Shown here: positions 14,204 to 25,092 of the stretch, one piece after another
How positions within the stretch are numbered: the stretch's first letter is position 1
How the letters are laid out: every line of letters begins with the position of its first letter
Program-made: the position numbers and the translations under genes
The notes under the pieces: generated by a model
The model's input: the letters and a program-made list of their open reading frames with translations, nothing else
Database searches by the model: none
What the model was told of the DNA's origin: nothing
Origin: Smittium mucronatum
Taxonomy: Eukaryota; Kickxellomycota; Harpellomycetes; Harpellales; Legeriomycetaceae
Direction of reading: 5' to 3'
NCBI GenBank assembly: GCA_001953115.1
Contig: LSSL01003546.1
Span: forward strand, 1-64,000
Length of the DNA: 64,000 nt

Positions 14204-14948
14204 AACCGACTTTTACTTTATTATGCAGGATATATATTGAAAATAAAATTCATCCAAATTTAACCCAAATCACCCTTTTTATTAAATATCCCCATATATA
14301 AGCAAAAAAAATCCATAAAAATGTTACACAAAATCCATTTACCCCATAATCTGTTAAAAATGTCAAATTTTGAAATCTACATTCCATCAGATTTTTCTTT
14401 TATAAAAAATTAAGTTAGCTGGGTTTTACCTAGATACACATACTTATATATTATTTTGATGAGAGTTATCATATTGTCGATAAAAGAGGATTAATCTTTA
14501 TATAAATCTCGATATAAAATCATAAATATCATCCATTTAATTTTGTATGTATAATGAAGCATAAAACTTTCAAAAGTTAATGGGTTTAAGGATAAGTTTT
14601 GAGCCGATATGAAGAAAAATGTAAAAACTCTGTAATTAAATTTTTAATATTTTATTGCCTATATACAATTATAACTGGTTTTGCTGTAATTAATTTATTA
14701 CAATTTAACCTAAACATGTTTATAAATACTATTAATTATATTTGAATCTTTTTTAGATTCCAGGTTTTTTGGCATAAATAAAATTCCACTTAATTATTCA
14801 GCCTATTACAAGTTATAATCTAAGTGAGCTTACCCAGTAAAAATAGATAATTTTTATTAAATATGCATTTTAAAATTTTTTCTTGATACATAATTATTTG
14901 TGGTCATAAATTGGGAAATGTCACATAGTATAATTGGAAATAGGTGAA

Positions 14949-15215
14949 ATGTCCTTTAATCGCTTTCTTAGGACTAAAGGTATTAGAGATAAAATAATTC
15001 GGATTAATCTAGAAGTAATTAAACATAAATTTTCAGGTGGTCCAGGACATCAGGGAATTTTATTTATAAATCTACTATTGATAAAAAAGTTAAATATAGT
15101 CAATATTCTTAGATATCACTTAATACAATTGTTTTCATTAAAATATTTTGGTATTATTTCGCACATTAAATCTGTTTTCAATCGCGATTTAAACATATCC
15201 TATTCCAGCATATAG
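14949..15215 (+). CDS. hypothetical small ORF, 88 aa
   Basis: An ATG-started frame of 88 codons ends in TAG. The first half is mixed and charged (MSFNRFLRTKGIRDKIIRIN..., then SGGPGHQG at about residues 33-40); the second half is Leu/Ile/Asn-rich and ends NRDLNISYSSI. G+C is somewhat above the flanks in both the first 40 and last 20 codons. It resembles no family I recognise. It ends 285 bp before a transposon border. It may be a small gene, a decayed gene fragment, or a long chance frame. Confidence 0.3.
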   Translation: MSFNRFLRTKGIRDKIIRINLEVIKHKFSGGPGHQGILFINLLLIKKLNIVNILRYHLIQLFSLKYFGIISHIKSVFNRDLNISYSSI

Positions 15216-15500
15216 TATTTCATATTATTAGCTTTACTAGCCTGGTTTTTTTTAAAAATAAATAAATAGTCAAGACTTTATGTAAGCCGGTTAAATTGTA
15301 ATTATGAATTATTTGAAATGAAAAAAAAAAAATTGGATAATTTTTAAACGAACTGGGAGAAAAAAATTTTCTAATTAAATTGAGGGTATATTGAAGTTAA
15401 TATGGAAATTTTTAAAAAAAGTCAAAATTTCAGGTAAATTTGGTTTTATTGGTATTAATTTTGCTATTATAATTAGCTAGCCGTAAGACATGTTGAAATA

Positions 15501-15775
15501 CAGGGTTTTTCATTGTTAGAGAAGACAGTTTTTGTTTTTAGAGATAATTATTACATTATTTTGAGGATTTTTTTTCATTTTTAAAAACACATAACTTCAT
15601 TTTTAGATACTTATTATTACACTATAAGATTTTTATTTTTCATTTTTAGGGACATGAAATTTTATGATTGGGTAGATTTTTTTCTATTTTTGGAAGAATA
15701 ATATTGCAAGCTTGGAATATTTCAACTTTAAGGTTACAGAAATTTCCCCAATTTGTGGAATATAATTACTTCTTG
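15501..15775 (+). repeat. left terminal inverted repeat, 22-bp subunits
   Basis: Pairs with 19649-19925 in inverted orientation. After the terminal CAGGGTTTT the arm is made of consecutive units of 22 bp (one of 21), many beginning TCATTTTTAG or ACATTATTG. The same register is clearer in the right arm. Such iterated arms could present several transposase-binding sites. Confidence 0.85.
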
Positions 15776-16741
15776 ATATGATTAATCCACCCTATTTTTT
15801 TTTTATAATATAAAAAGGGCAAATTTCAAAAATAGTCAAATTTTTGAAACTTTTTTTAAAAATAGTCTGATTTAAAGTAATAGCAAACATAGTCAAAATA
15901 AATTGACTCTATTCAATAATAGGAAAATGGAAGTGTAAATTCCTAATAATAATAAAAAATCAAAGAATTATTTACCCAGAAAAAAAATTACGATTATTAC
16001 CTTTATATCAAATGGATTACATTTATTTAAGTTTCTAAAAACATTATGGCAATTAAAATAGCCTAAAACCGTCATTTTCTTTTATTTAAAGTAAAAAAAA
16101 CATTTTTTGGTAACTTCATGGCCAAGACATTAATAAATAATGTTTTAAAGGATAAAAAACACCGAAATAATGGAATCTAATCCACAAAAGCAGTGATTTA
16201 ACTGTTCATAATACTTTATATCCAATAAAAGTATCAAATCAATTAGTTCTGAAGTACATATTTTAAAGTTAAAAAGAATATTAAGATAGCTGAAATAAAA
16301 ATTTTTCAGAGAATTGTATCGCTTAAACAATATTTTAATGGGTATTTGGATACGCTTATAAATATTATAAATCCTATCGCGATAGTATTCAAGTTTTCTA
16401 TTAATCTAGCTTGTTTAATTCTAAAATAATGATCATATATATAAATTTATGCTGAAATACACAATGCTTTTAATTTTTTTAGGTCTTTTTGAAATAATAT
16501 ATTTGGAAAAGCCAAAATTATCATTTAATAAAATATCTTTTCCAGATATTTGTGAGGATTAATGCATTTTTGTAACATTATTAAATTATTGTATTTTTTA
16601 TATGGCAATAAAATATTAATTAAATTATCGAAGCTTTGAGTGGAAACAGTAGTTAATAAATCAAATCATTACTAAATTTGACTTCATCACGCTTAATATA
16701 TTTATTTATAACTCTCATTATATATTTATCTTTAAAATACA

Positions 16742-18640
16742 CACCTTTTCACGTTCAAGTTAAAAAAGTGCAAAAAATATTTAAATAATATTAAATAGAT
16801 TTAAAAGAATGTAAAATTGGATTAAAAAAATGTAAACACAATTTAAAATTTTGGCAAATAGAAGATAGTTTTTTAAAAAGTCAAAAGATTTTCTAAAAAT
16901 TTTCCATCTGAGAATTTTATTCCACAATGATGTCAAAACTATTAATAGATACATGAAGTAAAATTTATATTTGCCATAGAAATCCAATAATTCTGATGAT
17001 TCATAGACTAAACAGACTAATATAATTATAAAAACATTATCAACTATTTGCAATTAAAAAGATTGATAAAAAATGCAATTTTTCCTTAACGGGAAATTTT
17101 TTTTATTGTTATGTTTTATTAGAGAAAATTACAATATTCAACTTCCCAATTTGAATTTACAATAATAAGATAGTATTTATTACTGTAAAGAAATTATGAA
17201 TATTAATATTTAAGTTTAAGTTAATTAAATTAAAGCTAAATCCAAAAACGTATCAATTTATTTCCTAATAAATTTATTTACATCTAAAAGTCAAAATGAA
17301 AATTAATAACTGTATCTCAAATATAATACAATTTATTAAAAATAAGGGAGCAAAGGAGGGTAAAATTAGGTTAAAGTACAAAAAAAATTCAGACTATATT
17401 TGGGCAGCAGTCTTGAAATATTGAAAGGCTTTTGAAGATTTTTCTTATCTTATTGGCGAGAAAAATGTTTCTAATTCAAATACATATTCTTGGGTTAAAT
17501 CAGGAACTGAATTTCCAATACCCATAGGATGAAACAGATATGGTTTAAAAAAATTCAAAAAAATTCATTTGGACTATTAAGTCGAGCTTATAGAAGAGAA
17601 TCTATTGTTCACTCTGGCAGAAATCGCCAATAATTTTTTTTCAAAATATAAACTTCGATTTTCTCTTCAAAATATTAGCACAAATTTAAATTCCAAATTT
17701 ATACCACTAAAGGTATTCGTAAAGAACCTATTAAGGCCAATTCCATAGAATATAAGCAAAAAAGAAATGATATTTCCAAAGAATCTTAGCTTTAATTGGT
17801 GAAGGAAAATTCATAATTTAAATTGATGAAAGCAATTTAAATTCATTTATAAGAAGCAGGGATAGGCCCAAAAAAGAAAAATAGTAAAAGTTAAGTGCCT
17901 AAATTAAGAGGCCCAAATTTTCACATGGTTGGTGGACTTTCAAATTTGGTTTAATTAATTTCAGAACAAAATGAAAAATTTACAGAATTGAATATTGCAA
18001 TTAATGAACAAAGGGTCTGATTTTTGAAGCTATAAGTAAGGGTATACTTCAATCAAATATAGTAATAGTTTTGAATAACTCACCTTGCAACAGAAAAGTT
18101 GCTGATGCACCAGAGAATTTTCAGGGTGTTGAAATTTTATATCTGGGCCCCTATTCACTCATGCTAAATCCAATAAAGAACGCTTGGAGTGTTATAAGGC
18201 TGAATTTTTTTAAAAAAAAAGTACAACCATTTGCAATTTCTCTAAGATAAAGACCCAGAGGAATATTTTTACCAAGTTGAGTGGGCCACCAGACTCAACG
18301 GATTTGAAATAAAACACCCAATAGATGTAATTATCCCCGAAATTTGAAAAAGATTTATTGAGTACACAAATAAATTTTATAGAGATGGTTTAGAGCTCGG
18401 GAACATAGATTTCGGAGCTTAGATGTTTTTTTTAATGGTTTTAACGTATTTATAACTTTTTATTCACAAAATAATTCGCTATTAGTTTCCATTTTAAATT
18501 AGATTTACATCTTTTGATTCAAATTTACGTTCTTTTAAATCTATTGGGCATTATTTAAAATCTATCGAGAATTATTTTAAATATATTGGGCATTATTTTA
18601 AATTTTTTTTACATTTTTTTAGCTTGAACTTACAAAGATC
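16742..18640. mobile_element. nested Tc1/IS630-like transposon, CACCTTTTC ends
   Basis: The left end is CACCTTTTCACGTTCAAG at 16742. The right end, read on the minus strand from 18640, is a diverged version in which GTTCAAG and the spacing are kept and TA follows at 18641-18642. The inner arms match over more than 100 bp (for example AATAGATTTAAAAGAA on both) and are built of units of about 21 bp, clearest at 18535-18620 (TGGGCATTATTTAAAATCTA and variants). It encloses a decayed transposase (17340-18422). The end sequence is shared with the elements at 49037-49903 and 55019-57157, making one family. It is inserted in the larger element at 15501-19925. Confidence 0.75.
17340..18422 (+). pseudogene. 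decayed Tc1/IS630-like DDE transposase
   Basis: Translating across several stops and frame changes gives a recognisable DDE transposase. The N-terminal part contains a helix-turn-helix-like FTLAEIANNFFSKYKLRFSL at about 17608. The first catalytic block is IDES near 17822, followed by a KGPNIH-like segment (here KRPKFSH). The second block is IVIVLNNSPCN at about 18058, where the expected Asp before NSPC is Asn. The third is LGPYSLMLNPIKNAWSVI near 18147, where the expected Glu of NPIEN is Lys. The C-terminus is readable to NIDFGA and a TAG at 18422. Cut-and-paste activity is therefore lost. The relative at 55.3-56.4 kb carries different lesions. Confidence 0.85.
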
Positions 18641-19648
18641 TACAGTCATGGTATGTTTATATAGGTAATAAGACAAAGTTTTACTGTGAGGAGATTCAAA
18701 ACAATATTACAAAAGATGTAACTTGAGTATTTTATTAAGCTCATCACAGAAAAATATTTAAATAACGACTAATCCCTACAATTAGTTTCAGCTTTTTTTT
18801 TTTTACTATTTGCTTAATTTATAAATCATAATTATCAATATTTAAGAATGAAAAAACATGCGGTATTCGAGATAAACACATCTAAATTGTATGTTTTTTA
18901 TCTTATTTTAGAAAAATTAAGGTTCACTTATTCTTATTCGTACATATTTAAAGCATATACTATAAAAGCATATTTATAGTAAAAATAAGGAAACTTGAAT
19001 TTATTTTAATATAAATAATGGTTTTAGGAGCTTAAAAAATTTAAACCAATTGATAAAGCATTAATTAATGGAGTTTTTTTCCTGGCTAATTAATTCTCTT
19101 CTTTTTTTTAACACTAGGGATATATGTTTCTATTTTTCAATTATGTATTTACGTCAATTTATTTTGATTATTTTAGCAATTTTTTTGAAATCTGAATATT
19201 TTTGCAAAAAGTTTCAAAACTTTGACAATTTTTACAATTTGCCCATAAAAAAATATAATTCAGATCATTCATTTATATAGTCGGTCTCATATAAAATATC
19301 CATCCAGTAGGTGGATTAACATTTGAGGCTGTCAAAATGCGCATAGCAAAAATAATCATGAAATAAAAATAAAATGACAAATAAAGTAATTACTTTATGA
19401 ATAAAGACCCATTATTTGTTATAATTATTCGCAATTATATTGAGAAAGTGGTTTTCTATAGACATAATTTATAATTGATTAAAAAACTTAAGGATAGTCC
19501 TATTAATAAGATAATATATTTTTATTATCGATGCCTTTAAGTTTTACCGCTTTAGATTTTCTGGTGGCATATTGAATTAATTTGTTCTTGGTGATATAAT
19601 ACACGATATAAATTCTTATATAATATAATTGGGGCGAATTACTCAAAA

Positions 19649-19925
19649 CAGGCAGTAATTATTATCCACAAAGTGGGAAAATGTCTGTAACTATGAAAAT
19701 GAACATCTCCAAGCCTGTTATATTTTGCTTCCAAAAATAGAAAAAAATCTACCCAATCATGAGGTAATATGTCCCTAAAAATGAAAAAATAATAATTCAA
19801 TAGTGTAATAATATGTATCTAAAAATGAAGTTATGTGTTTTTAACAATGAAAAAAAATCCTCTCAATAATGTAATAATGTATCTCTAAAAATGAAAACTG
19901 TCGTCTCTAACAATGAAAACCCCTG
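19649..19925 (-). repeat. right terminal inverted repeat, twelve 22-bp subunits
   Basis: Read on the minus strand from 19925, after nine terminal bases the sequence can be cut into twelve consecutive 22-mers without adding or removing a base. Typical units are TCATTTTTAGAGATACATTA(TT), TCATTGTTAAAAACACATAA(CT) and TCATTTTTAGATACATATTA(TT). Alternate units start TCATT and ACAxT. The arm ends at about 19649, and TA at 19926-19927 follows its outer end. Confidence 0.85.
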
Positions 19926-19940
19926 TAAATGTTAAAAATA

Positions 19941-21230
19941 CACTAATTTATTTTGAAATCGCTTAAATTTATTGAAAAAATACTATATTAACCAAAAGCA
20001 TACTAATTTTACCGAATCAATATAATATTGATGCTACACAGGGCGTAATTTTGCCAATAAATTAACTAAAAATATACTAATTTTTGAACGAACAATAAGT
20101 TGAATACAAACTGCTTACCCCTGTGTTTCATAGGTATTTTTTGGGCTGAAAATAAATATACTAAGCTTAAATACTAAGGATGGGTTCAATTTTGGAATCA
20201 AACTAATTAAATAATCGGTCGAAAGCATTTCATTTTACCAATATTGGAATAAAAATTAATAGTAATAGTTAAAATGAACTACAAAATGTAAACAAACAAG
20301 TCCTCAATAACCTTTCAACTTCACAAAACCATAATTTTACCCACCCCCTCTTACACTTGCTTTCTTTCGAACTCTCCTATTCTTTCTTGTATTATTCTTA
20401 TCATATCCCTTACTTTCCATCCTTATCCCCTCTAGAAACTCTCACACCTACTCATTCCCACCTCCAAGTCTTACCATCTAATCTCACACTAAATACATTT
20501 TGTCTACTGAACGATTATTTTATAATTTAACATTGGCAACTTTTTTTTTACCCATCTTTAGCTTGTTTTTGTTAAATAATATTTGTGGCTGCTGAAATGT
20601 AAATTGTTTAATGATATTTAATGAAAGGATAATGTTTTTTGTGCTTTCTTTATAATAAATTAGACCTGTATAACGCATTATTTGCAAATATTTACTATTT
20701 TTTAGTTATAGTTATAAGTGACTGGAGTAATCACGAATAACTCCTAAAGAGGTTTATATAGCTCATTCTAAAACTTGAGATTCGATATTAAGTTTAATAA
20801 AATACCACTCTCTGCATTTATAGTTATACTTTTAAAATTTTGAATTGAAAGTTTTGAATTTTCTTATTTTTCGGAACTATGATGATTTATAATTGATAAA
20901 GGGCCTGTTGACTTTACATTCGCAAAAATAGAAGCTTTTATGTATATTTTTATATATATTATATACATCTACTTTCTTTGGTTTTACTAAATAAAACTAT
21001 CTATTTTGCTTTTGAAATTTAACCGCTCGATATTTTCAATATTTTAATAAAATAAGAATGGATTTTACAGCTTGAAATGTGAAATGAATAATTAGTAAAT
21101 TTTTAGTAAATTTCTTGGTAAAATTATGCGATGTGTAGCATCAATATTATATTGGTTCAGTAAAATTAGAATGCTTTTGGTTAACATAATATTTTTTCAA
21201 TAAATCTAAGTGATTTCAAAGTAAATAGTA
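19941..21230. mobile_element. 1.3-kb non-autonomous TIR element
   Basis: Arms of about 150 bp at 19941-20090 and 21083-21230 are inverted copies: shared stretches include AACCAAAAGCAT and AATATAATATTGATGCTACAC. Outer ends read CACTAATTTATTTTGAAATC (left) and TACTATTTACTTTGAAATC (right, minus strand), each preceded by TA. Part of the arm follows a period near 20 bp (ACTAATTTTACCGAATCAAT and neighbours). The interior has no transposase. It begins only 15 bp after the end of the 4.4-kb element, so one probably inserted beside the other. Confidence 0.75.
20301..20500. other. strand-asymmetric pyrimidine-rich tract
   Basis: About 200 bp of the plus strand is C/T-rich and nearly G-free: from 20341 to 20460 I count four G against roughly forty C. 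It lies in the interior of the element at 19941-21230. On the minus strand an open stretch encodes a short basic peptide (MESKGYDKNNTRKNRRVRKK..., ending GGG and a stop). It could be a purine/pyrimidine structural tract or a remnant of a basic coding segment. Confidence 0.5.
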
Positions 21231-21550
21231 TATTTTTATTATCTTACCATAAATGTTTCCATTTTAACTATATTACGATTATTGTGGTATCAGATTAAGT
21301 ATTTAGCTTTCGAGAAAAACCAGACATGGATTTGAATTATTTTTTCCGGTATTAAATATGTGTAAATTCAAATAGTGTTTTATCTTTTGTGAAAAATAAT
21401 AATAATTAAGAGTGGAACCATAGATTGATATAAACTTAAAAAAAAGGAAAAAAAGAAATTTTTGAATTTGAATTAAATTGAATATTCATGTTTATTTTTT
21501 AAATCAAAGAAGCTGTGTATTGAAAACTTTAAAAGCAGGAATGTGATTTT

Positions 21551-21618
21551 ATCTGTAGAAATTAATCTGCGTAAAAAAAAAATAAAAATAAAAATAAAAT
21601 CTGTAGAAATTAAACTGC
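21551..21618 (+). repeat. 48-bp direct duplication with TAAAA spacer repeat
   Basis: ATCTGTAGAAATTAATCTGC at 21551 recurs as ATCTGTAGAAATTAAACTGC at 21599. The 28 bp between contain an A run and three TAAAA-like units. A local tandem duplication, most likely from replication slippage. Confidence 0.8.
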
Positions 21619-21770
21619 AAAAAAAATAACCAAACTCATTGTTTATGTTATTTTTAGAATTTTAATTTTTATTGATGAAATCTAATGCTATATAGCTCCC
21701 TAGAAAAAAAATAAAAAATAAAATTAAATTTCCAATAAGTTAAAAGATGACAGTTTTATATTTGACGCAA

Positions 21771-21792
21771 TATATATATATATATATATATA
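21771..21792. repeat. (TA)11 microsatellite
   Basis: Eleven TA dinucleotides. The ATG frame entering from 21747 and the coding-like frame leaving at 21793 differ by one base across this repeat. Confidence 0.85.
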
Positions 21793-21912
21793 ATTGAAGT
21801 TAGTTTGCGTTTAGCATCCGATATGCCATCAAGAGAGGTTTCAAAAAAACTGTGTGAAGAGTTTTATCCTTTAATAATTGAGTTCTCTCTCAATAAAAAT
21901 GAGCTTTCGTAG
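21793..21912 (+). pseudogene. coding-like segment, unknown protein
   Basis: After the TA microsatellite the plus strand reads 39 codons to a TAG: IEVSLRLASDMPSREVSKKL, then CEEFYPLII and a Ser/Asn-rich tail. Composition and residue usage are protein-like and unlike the flanking DNA. An acceptor-like TTTAG precedes CATCCGATATG inside it, and an internal ATG (MPSREV) could start a 29-aa peptide. No family recognised. It lies about 0.75 kb beyond the stop codon of the MurQ-kinase gene, on the opposite strand and convergent with it. Confidence 0.3.
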
Positions 21913-22667
21913 ATAAATATTCCACATAATAGTGATAAAGTGTGATTTTATTATTTCAAAATAACTTTTTTTGTTAGAAAAACCTACATTTCTGTGTTAA
22001 TTTTAACATAACAATCGTCTAAGCCGTTTATTTCCATCAAGATAACATATCATATATCCTGATTCTTAATAACATATCAGACTGCAACCATTTGTTACTG
22101 TTTCTTCCACTACCGATATGTCAAAGTAGGAATTTTATTTTTTATTTTTTACTGAAATTTATTAATATTCCTCGACTGAAACTAGCACAATATAAGTAAA
22201 GTTTTTCAAATTATCCCTTTGGGGTGTATCGATAATCTATTAACGCATTAAAATCGATTTCCAATAAGTTTGATTGTTTCAGAATTAACCCCTATTCGAA
22301 AAATGGGAATACATAGCCACCTCCCTCCCATTTCAAATGTTAATAAACCCACAACAATATCATTTAAAACTTTTTTGAAAACATGATGGATTAACTATTA
22401 ATGAGATCTTATTTTCCAAGAAAAGTAAATAAACTAGATTATGGCGAATTAAGGAAATAATGAAAGTTACATCATATTTTGACTAAATATAATAAAAAAA
22501 TCATTGTTGAGATCTGAAATCAAATAAATAAGTTTTTAAACTTAGAAAAATATTTGACTCTTTAATATATCTTGACAGAAAAAAGAGTTTCTAACGAAAG
22601 AATAACTAATATAATAGTTTTTTCTTTACTAAAATCGAAAGATATGACTGAAATGTAAACTAAAAGG
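21913..22667. other. 3' flank of the MurQ-kinase gene
   Basis: AT-rich spacer without a supported gene. The minus strand at about 22280-22330 is locally richer in G (the complement of TAGCCACCTCCCTCCCATTT) but has no long frame. The transcript end of the fusion gene should fall in the AT-rich DNA just below 22668; I could not single out one polyadenylation signal. Confidence 0.4.
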
Positions 22668-24652
22668 TTAGAGAGAGCTAATCAAATAAGAAGCAGCATC
22701 CTTAGAAGGAGACTCAACTATTCTAACCACATTGATTACATATCCTTTAGATTTGATATTTTCAAGGAATTTGGCCCTAAATGGTTCACATTTTACAATA
22801 ACACTTCCTGTAACAGCTAGGTTTACAGACTTTGCACCATTTCTGTTAAGAAGAGATATCACAAAATTTGATAAATTGTTGGCTTCGGAGTTGGCTATTT
22901 CAAGGGCAACAAGATCATTGTGAACATAAGAACATTCAAGAACAATTTTGGCTAGAGAGGCCACTTCACTCCTTTGTTGGTCAACAGGAATGGATTGTAT
23001 ATACCTGATAAAATCAAGCCTGGTTTCAACATCCCATTTTTGACGAACCATTTCTGTCATGAGAGTTTGGGGCCCTGCTTTCTCAACATCGTTAGAGACA
23101 GCCTTTATGCATCTAGTTCCCAATGAAAAGCCAGATCCTTGATCTCCCAAAACTGGGCCCCAACCACCACAAATATCGATAGTACCGTCAGCAAATTCAC
23201 CAAGGGTGACGCTACCAGTACCTGCTATCACAGAGACGGATAAAGAATCAGAAGTAGACTTGGGTAAGCATGAAGATATCAAGTTGATATCTGGAGTAAG
23301 TTTTATCATAGGAGAAAGACCATCAAGCATCTTTAATAAGGAGTTACTTTTTTCCTTATTTCCGATTCCAGCTAATCCTATCCAAGCTTTCTTTATATTT
23401 AGATCTGTTCTTCCGTTCTTAGCACTTTCTATTCCACTAACAATTCTTGAGTACACCAAGTCCAAAGGAGTAGATGAGCAATTAGTGCTTCCAACAAAGG
23501 AGGAGCCGACAGTTTTCCCAAAAGAATCAACTAATAGAATCGCGGTTTTAGTACCGCCGCCATCAATTGATAAAAAAACGTCGGTATTTTGTGTTCCTGC
23601 TGAATTAGAGGAACCTTTAATATTTTTTACATGTTCGATGGCCTTGGCCAAAACTCCATCGCTTTCAGAAAGCAACTTCTTAGCAGATTCAGGATCTGTC
23701 TTCGCCAAAATAGACATTATGGCAACCTTAACTTCACCTTGGCAGCGAGCAACAGCGTCCCTAGCCTCATCCATTGTAACACCAGTGGTTTCATGGACGA
23801 TTTTGGGTGCTCTTAATCGCAGTTTTTCATTTGTTGGCCTGAAATCCACCATCAAGTTGCTATAAGTTTTACCGAGTTTTATCATAGCACCAGTAGTTAA
23901 CATGTTCAATATCATTTTTTGGGCAGTACCAGATTTCATTCTTGTAGAGCCAGTAACAACTTCTGAACCAACCTCAGCAGCCAAGAGAATATCAACATAA
24001 TCATTGAGAGAAGATTTTGAATTAGTAGATACGCCGATGGTTAGAGCGCCAATCTTTTTCGCGTATTTGATAGCTCCAATAACATATGGAGTGCGACCAC
24101 TAGCAGCTATACCGACAACTATATCTACAGGGGTTATTTTCTGATCTTCACAATCTTTTTCACCAGTAGTCACGGAATCCTCAACGTTTTCTTGAGCATG
24201 TCTTATAGCATTGTCTCCACCAGCCTATAAGCAAACATTAATAATTAAAAAAATGATATAAAATAGTACATGAAATTAATTTGGAATTAAAAATGACAAA
24301 ATAGAAATAGCAAAATAAAAAAAACGGATACCATAACAGCGACAACCAGGTTAGGATCTGTGCTATATGTGGGAGGGCATTCGCTAGCATCGAGAACCCC
24401 AAGCCTTCCACTGGTTCCAGCGCCAAAATACAAAATTCTACCACCACTTTTCATCCTTTCAGTTATTTTATCTACCGCAAGAGTTATATTATCAAGAATA
24501 GATTCTACAGCAAATGCAACTGTTTTATCTTCATTGTTGATTATTTTGAGCATCTCAAGTGTAGAAACTTTGTCAATATTCATCGAATTCAGGTTCCGGG
24601 ATTCCGTTTTGAGGGAATCTATAACCGAAACAAAGTTGCTAGTTTCAGTCAT
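22668..24652 (-). CDS. MurNAc-6-P etherase / sugar kinase fusion (MurQ-NagK type)
   Basis: Two exons, 24332-24652 and 22668-24224, join to a 625-aa protein. Residues 1 to about 308 are a MurQ-type SIS domain: [20 protein letters not shown] at 76-95, [17 protein letters not shown] at 108-124, and [16 protein letters not shown] at 195-210. Glu91 and Glu122 align with the two glutamates known in E. coli MurQ (83 and 114). After a Ser/Asn/Gly linker, residues from about 323 are a BadF/BadG/BcrA/NagK ATPase: DGGGTKT at 328-334, GTGS at 442-445, [14 protein letters not shown] at 460-473. The predicted function is phosphorylation of a GlcNAc/MurNAc-type sugar and removal of D-lactate to yield GlcNAc-6-P, probably cytosolic as no signal peptide is seen. 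The start is the first ATG of the open frame. G+C is well above the surroundings. A regulatory role like vertebrate GKRP is the alternative, but the kept glutamates favour catalysis. Confidence 0.93.
24225..24331 (-). other. GT-AG intron in the MurQ-kinase gene
   Basis: On the coding strand the donor is ATG|GTATCC and the acceptor is TTGCTTATAG|GCTGG. Removing 107 bp joins the conserved LVVAVM to [10 protein letters not shown] with no frame loss, which is the uninterrupted MurQ motif. The intron is phase 0 and very AT-rich. It is the only intron here supported by protein homology, so it is the reference for judging other splice-like sites in the window. Confidence 0.93.
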
Positions 24653-24736
24653 TTTAATTATGGGAAGTTCGTTTGCCAGATTATTTAAAAATAAATAAGA
24701 GGAGAGATTTTCAAAACTATGATTAATTTCTAATAG

Positions 24737-25092
24737 AGAAAAAAAATTCTGAATCTAAATAACGAGAAAGAAATATGGAAAAAAATTAGGAAGGGGAATC
24801 TTTTCGTAGATCTATCTAGCAAAATATGGAACTTTGGATATAATTTATACACAACAGTCGAAGGTCTGAAAAAGATCAAGGTGGCCCATGAATCTGTAAT
24901 CTAACTTGCTCATAAAAGATGCTCACATTGTTGGCTAATTTAGCGGAGTTTTGCAAAACTCAAGAAGCGAGAATAGGAATAGAAAAATTTACTATCCGAA
25001 AAAATAGCTTAACTTTTTATCCCATTTAGATGATTCGTTTCCGAATATGGCTCTATTAAAATTTCCAATTAAATATGGATTACTTACATGAA
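24737..25092 (+). pseudogene. decayed coding region, unknown
   Basis: Right after an acceptor-like TTTCTAATAG the plus strand is open for 55 codons (24737-24904), including EIWKKIRKGNLFVDLSSKIW and ending KIKVAHESVI and a stop. Beyond it, another frame continues in a protein-like way through two stops (NLLIKDAHIVG, FSGVLQNSRSENRNRKIYYP, LNFLSHLDDSFPNMALLKFP) to about 25092. The pattern is that of a gene degraded by stops and a frameshift. It begins about 85 bp upstream of, and divergent from, the start of the MurQ-kinase gene. No family recognised. Confidence 0.35.

Larger units (their letters stand above)
9161..14948. other. AT-rich region, no convincing gene
   Basis: Long A/T tracts dominate. 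Minor points: a purine-rich plus strand at 10385-10520; an ATG frame at 11695-11781 of 28 aa beginning MNLAPFLSAGIFKNIFQVNQ, with a donor-like GTAAAT in it; a GATTT microsatellite at 12911; a hairpin at 14163. No rRNA or tRNA signature was seen. Confidence 0.4.
15501..19925. mobile_element. 4.4-kb long-TIR DNA transposon with nested element
   Basis: The left end reads TA then CAGGGTTTTTCATTGTTAGA; the right end read on the minus strand is TA then CAGGGGTTTTCATTGTTAGA. Inverted copies of about 275 bp (15501-15775 and 19649-19925) match over their whole length with scattered differences. Both ends abut TA, the target duplication of the Tc1/mariner superfamily. A second element (16742-18640) is nested inside and carries the only transposase remains, so the original element was about 2.5 kb. 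The two internal stretches belonging to it (15776-16741 and 18641-19648) show no protein I recognise, so it may be non-autonomous. Confidence 0.85.

Noticed and set aside
16781..17053. 90-codon hydrophobic minus-strand frame
   Set aside because: It lacks an ATG start, is Ile/Leu/Phe/Tyr-rich as expected from AT-rich DNA, and lies across the iterated arm of a transposon.
24238..24447. 69-codon minus-strand frame running out of exon 1 into the intron
   Set aside because: It is out of frame with the MurQ motif and explained by the exon-intron structure.
22732..24698. Plus-strand frames at 22732-22923, 23206-23865, 23631-23816 and 24360-24698
   Set aside because: They are antisense shadows of the MurQ-kinase exons; the minus-strand translation carries all conserved motifs.
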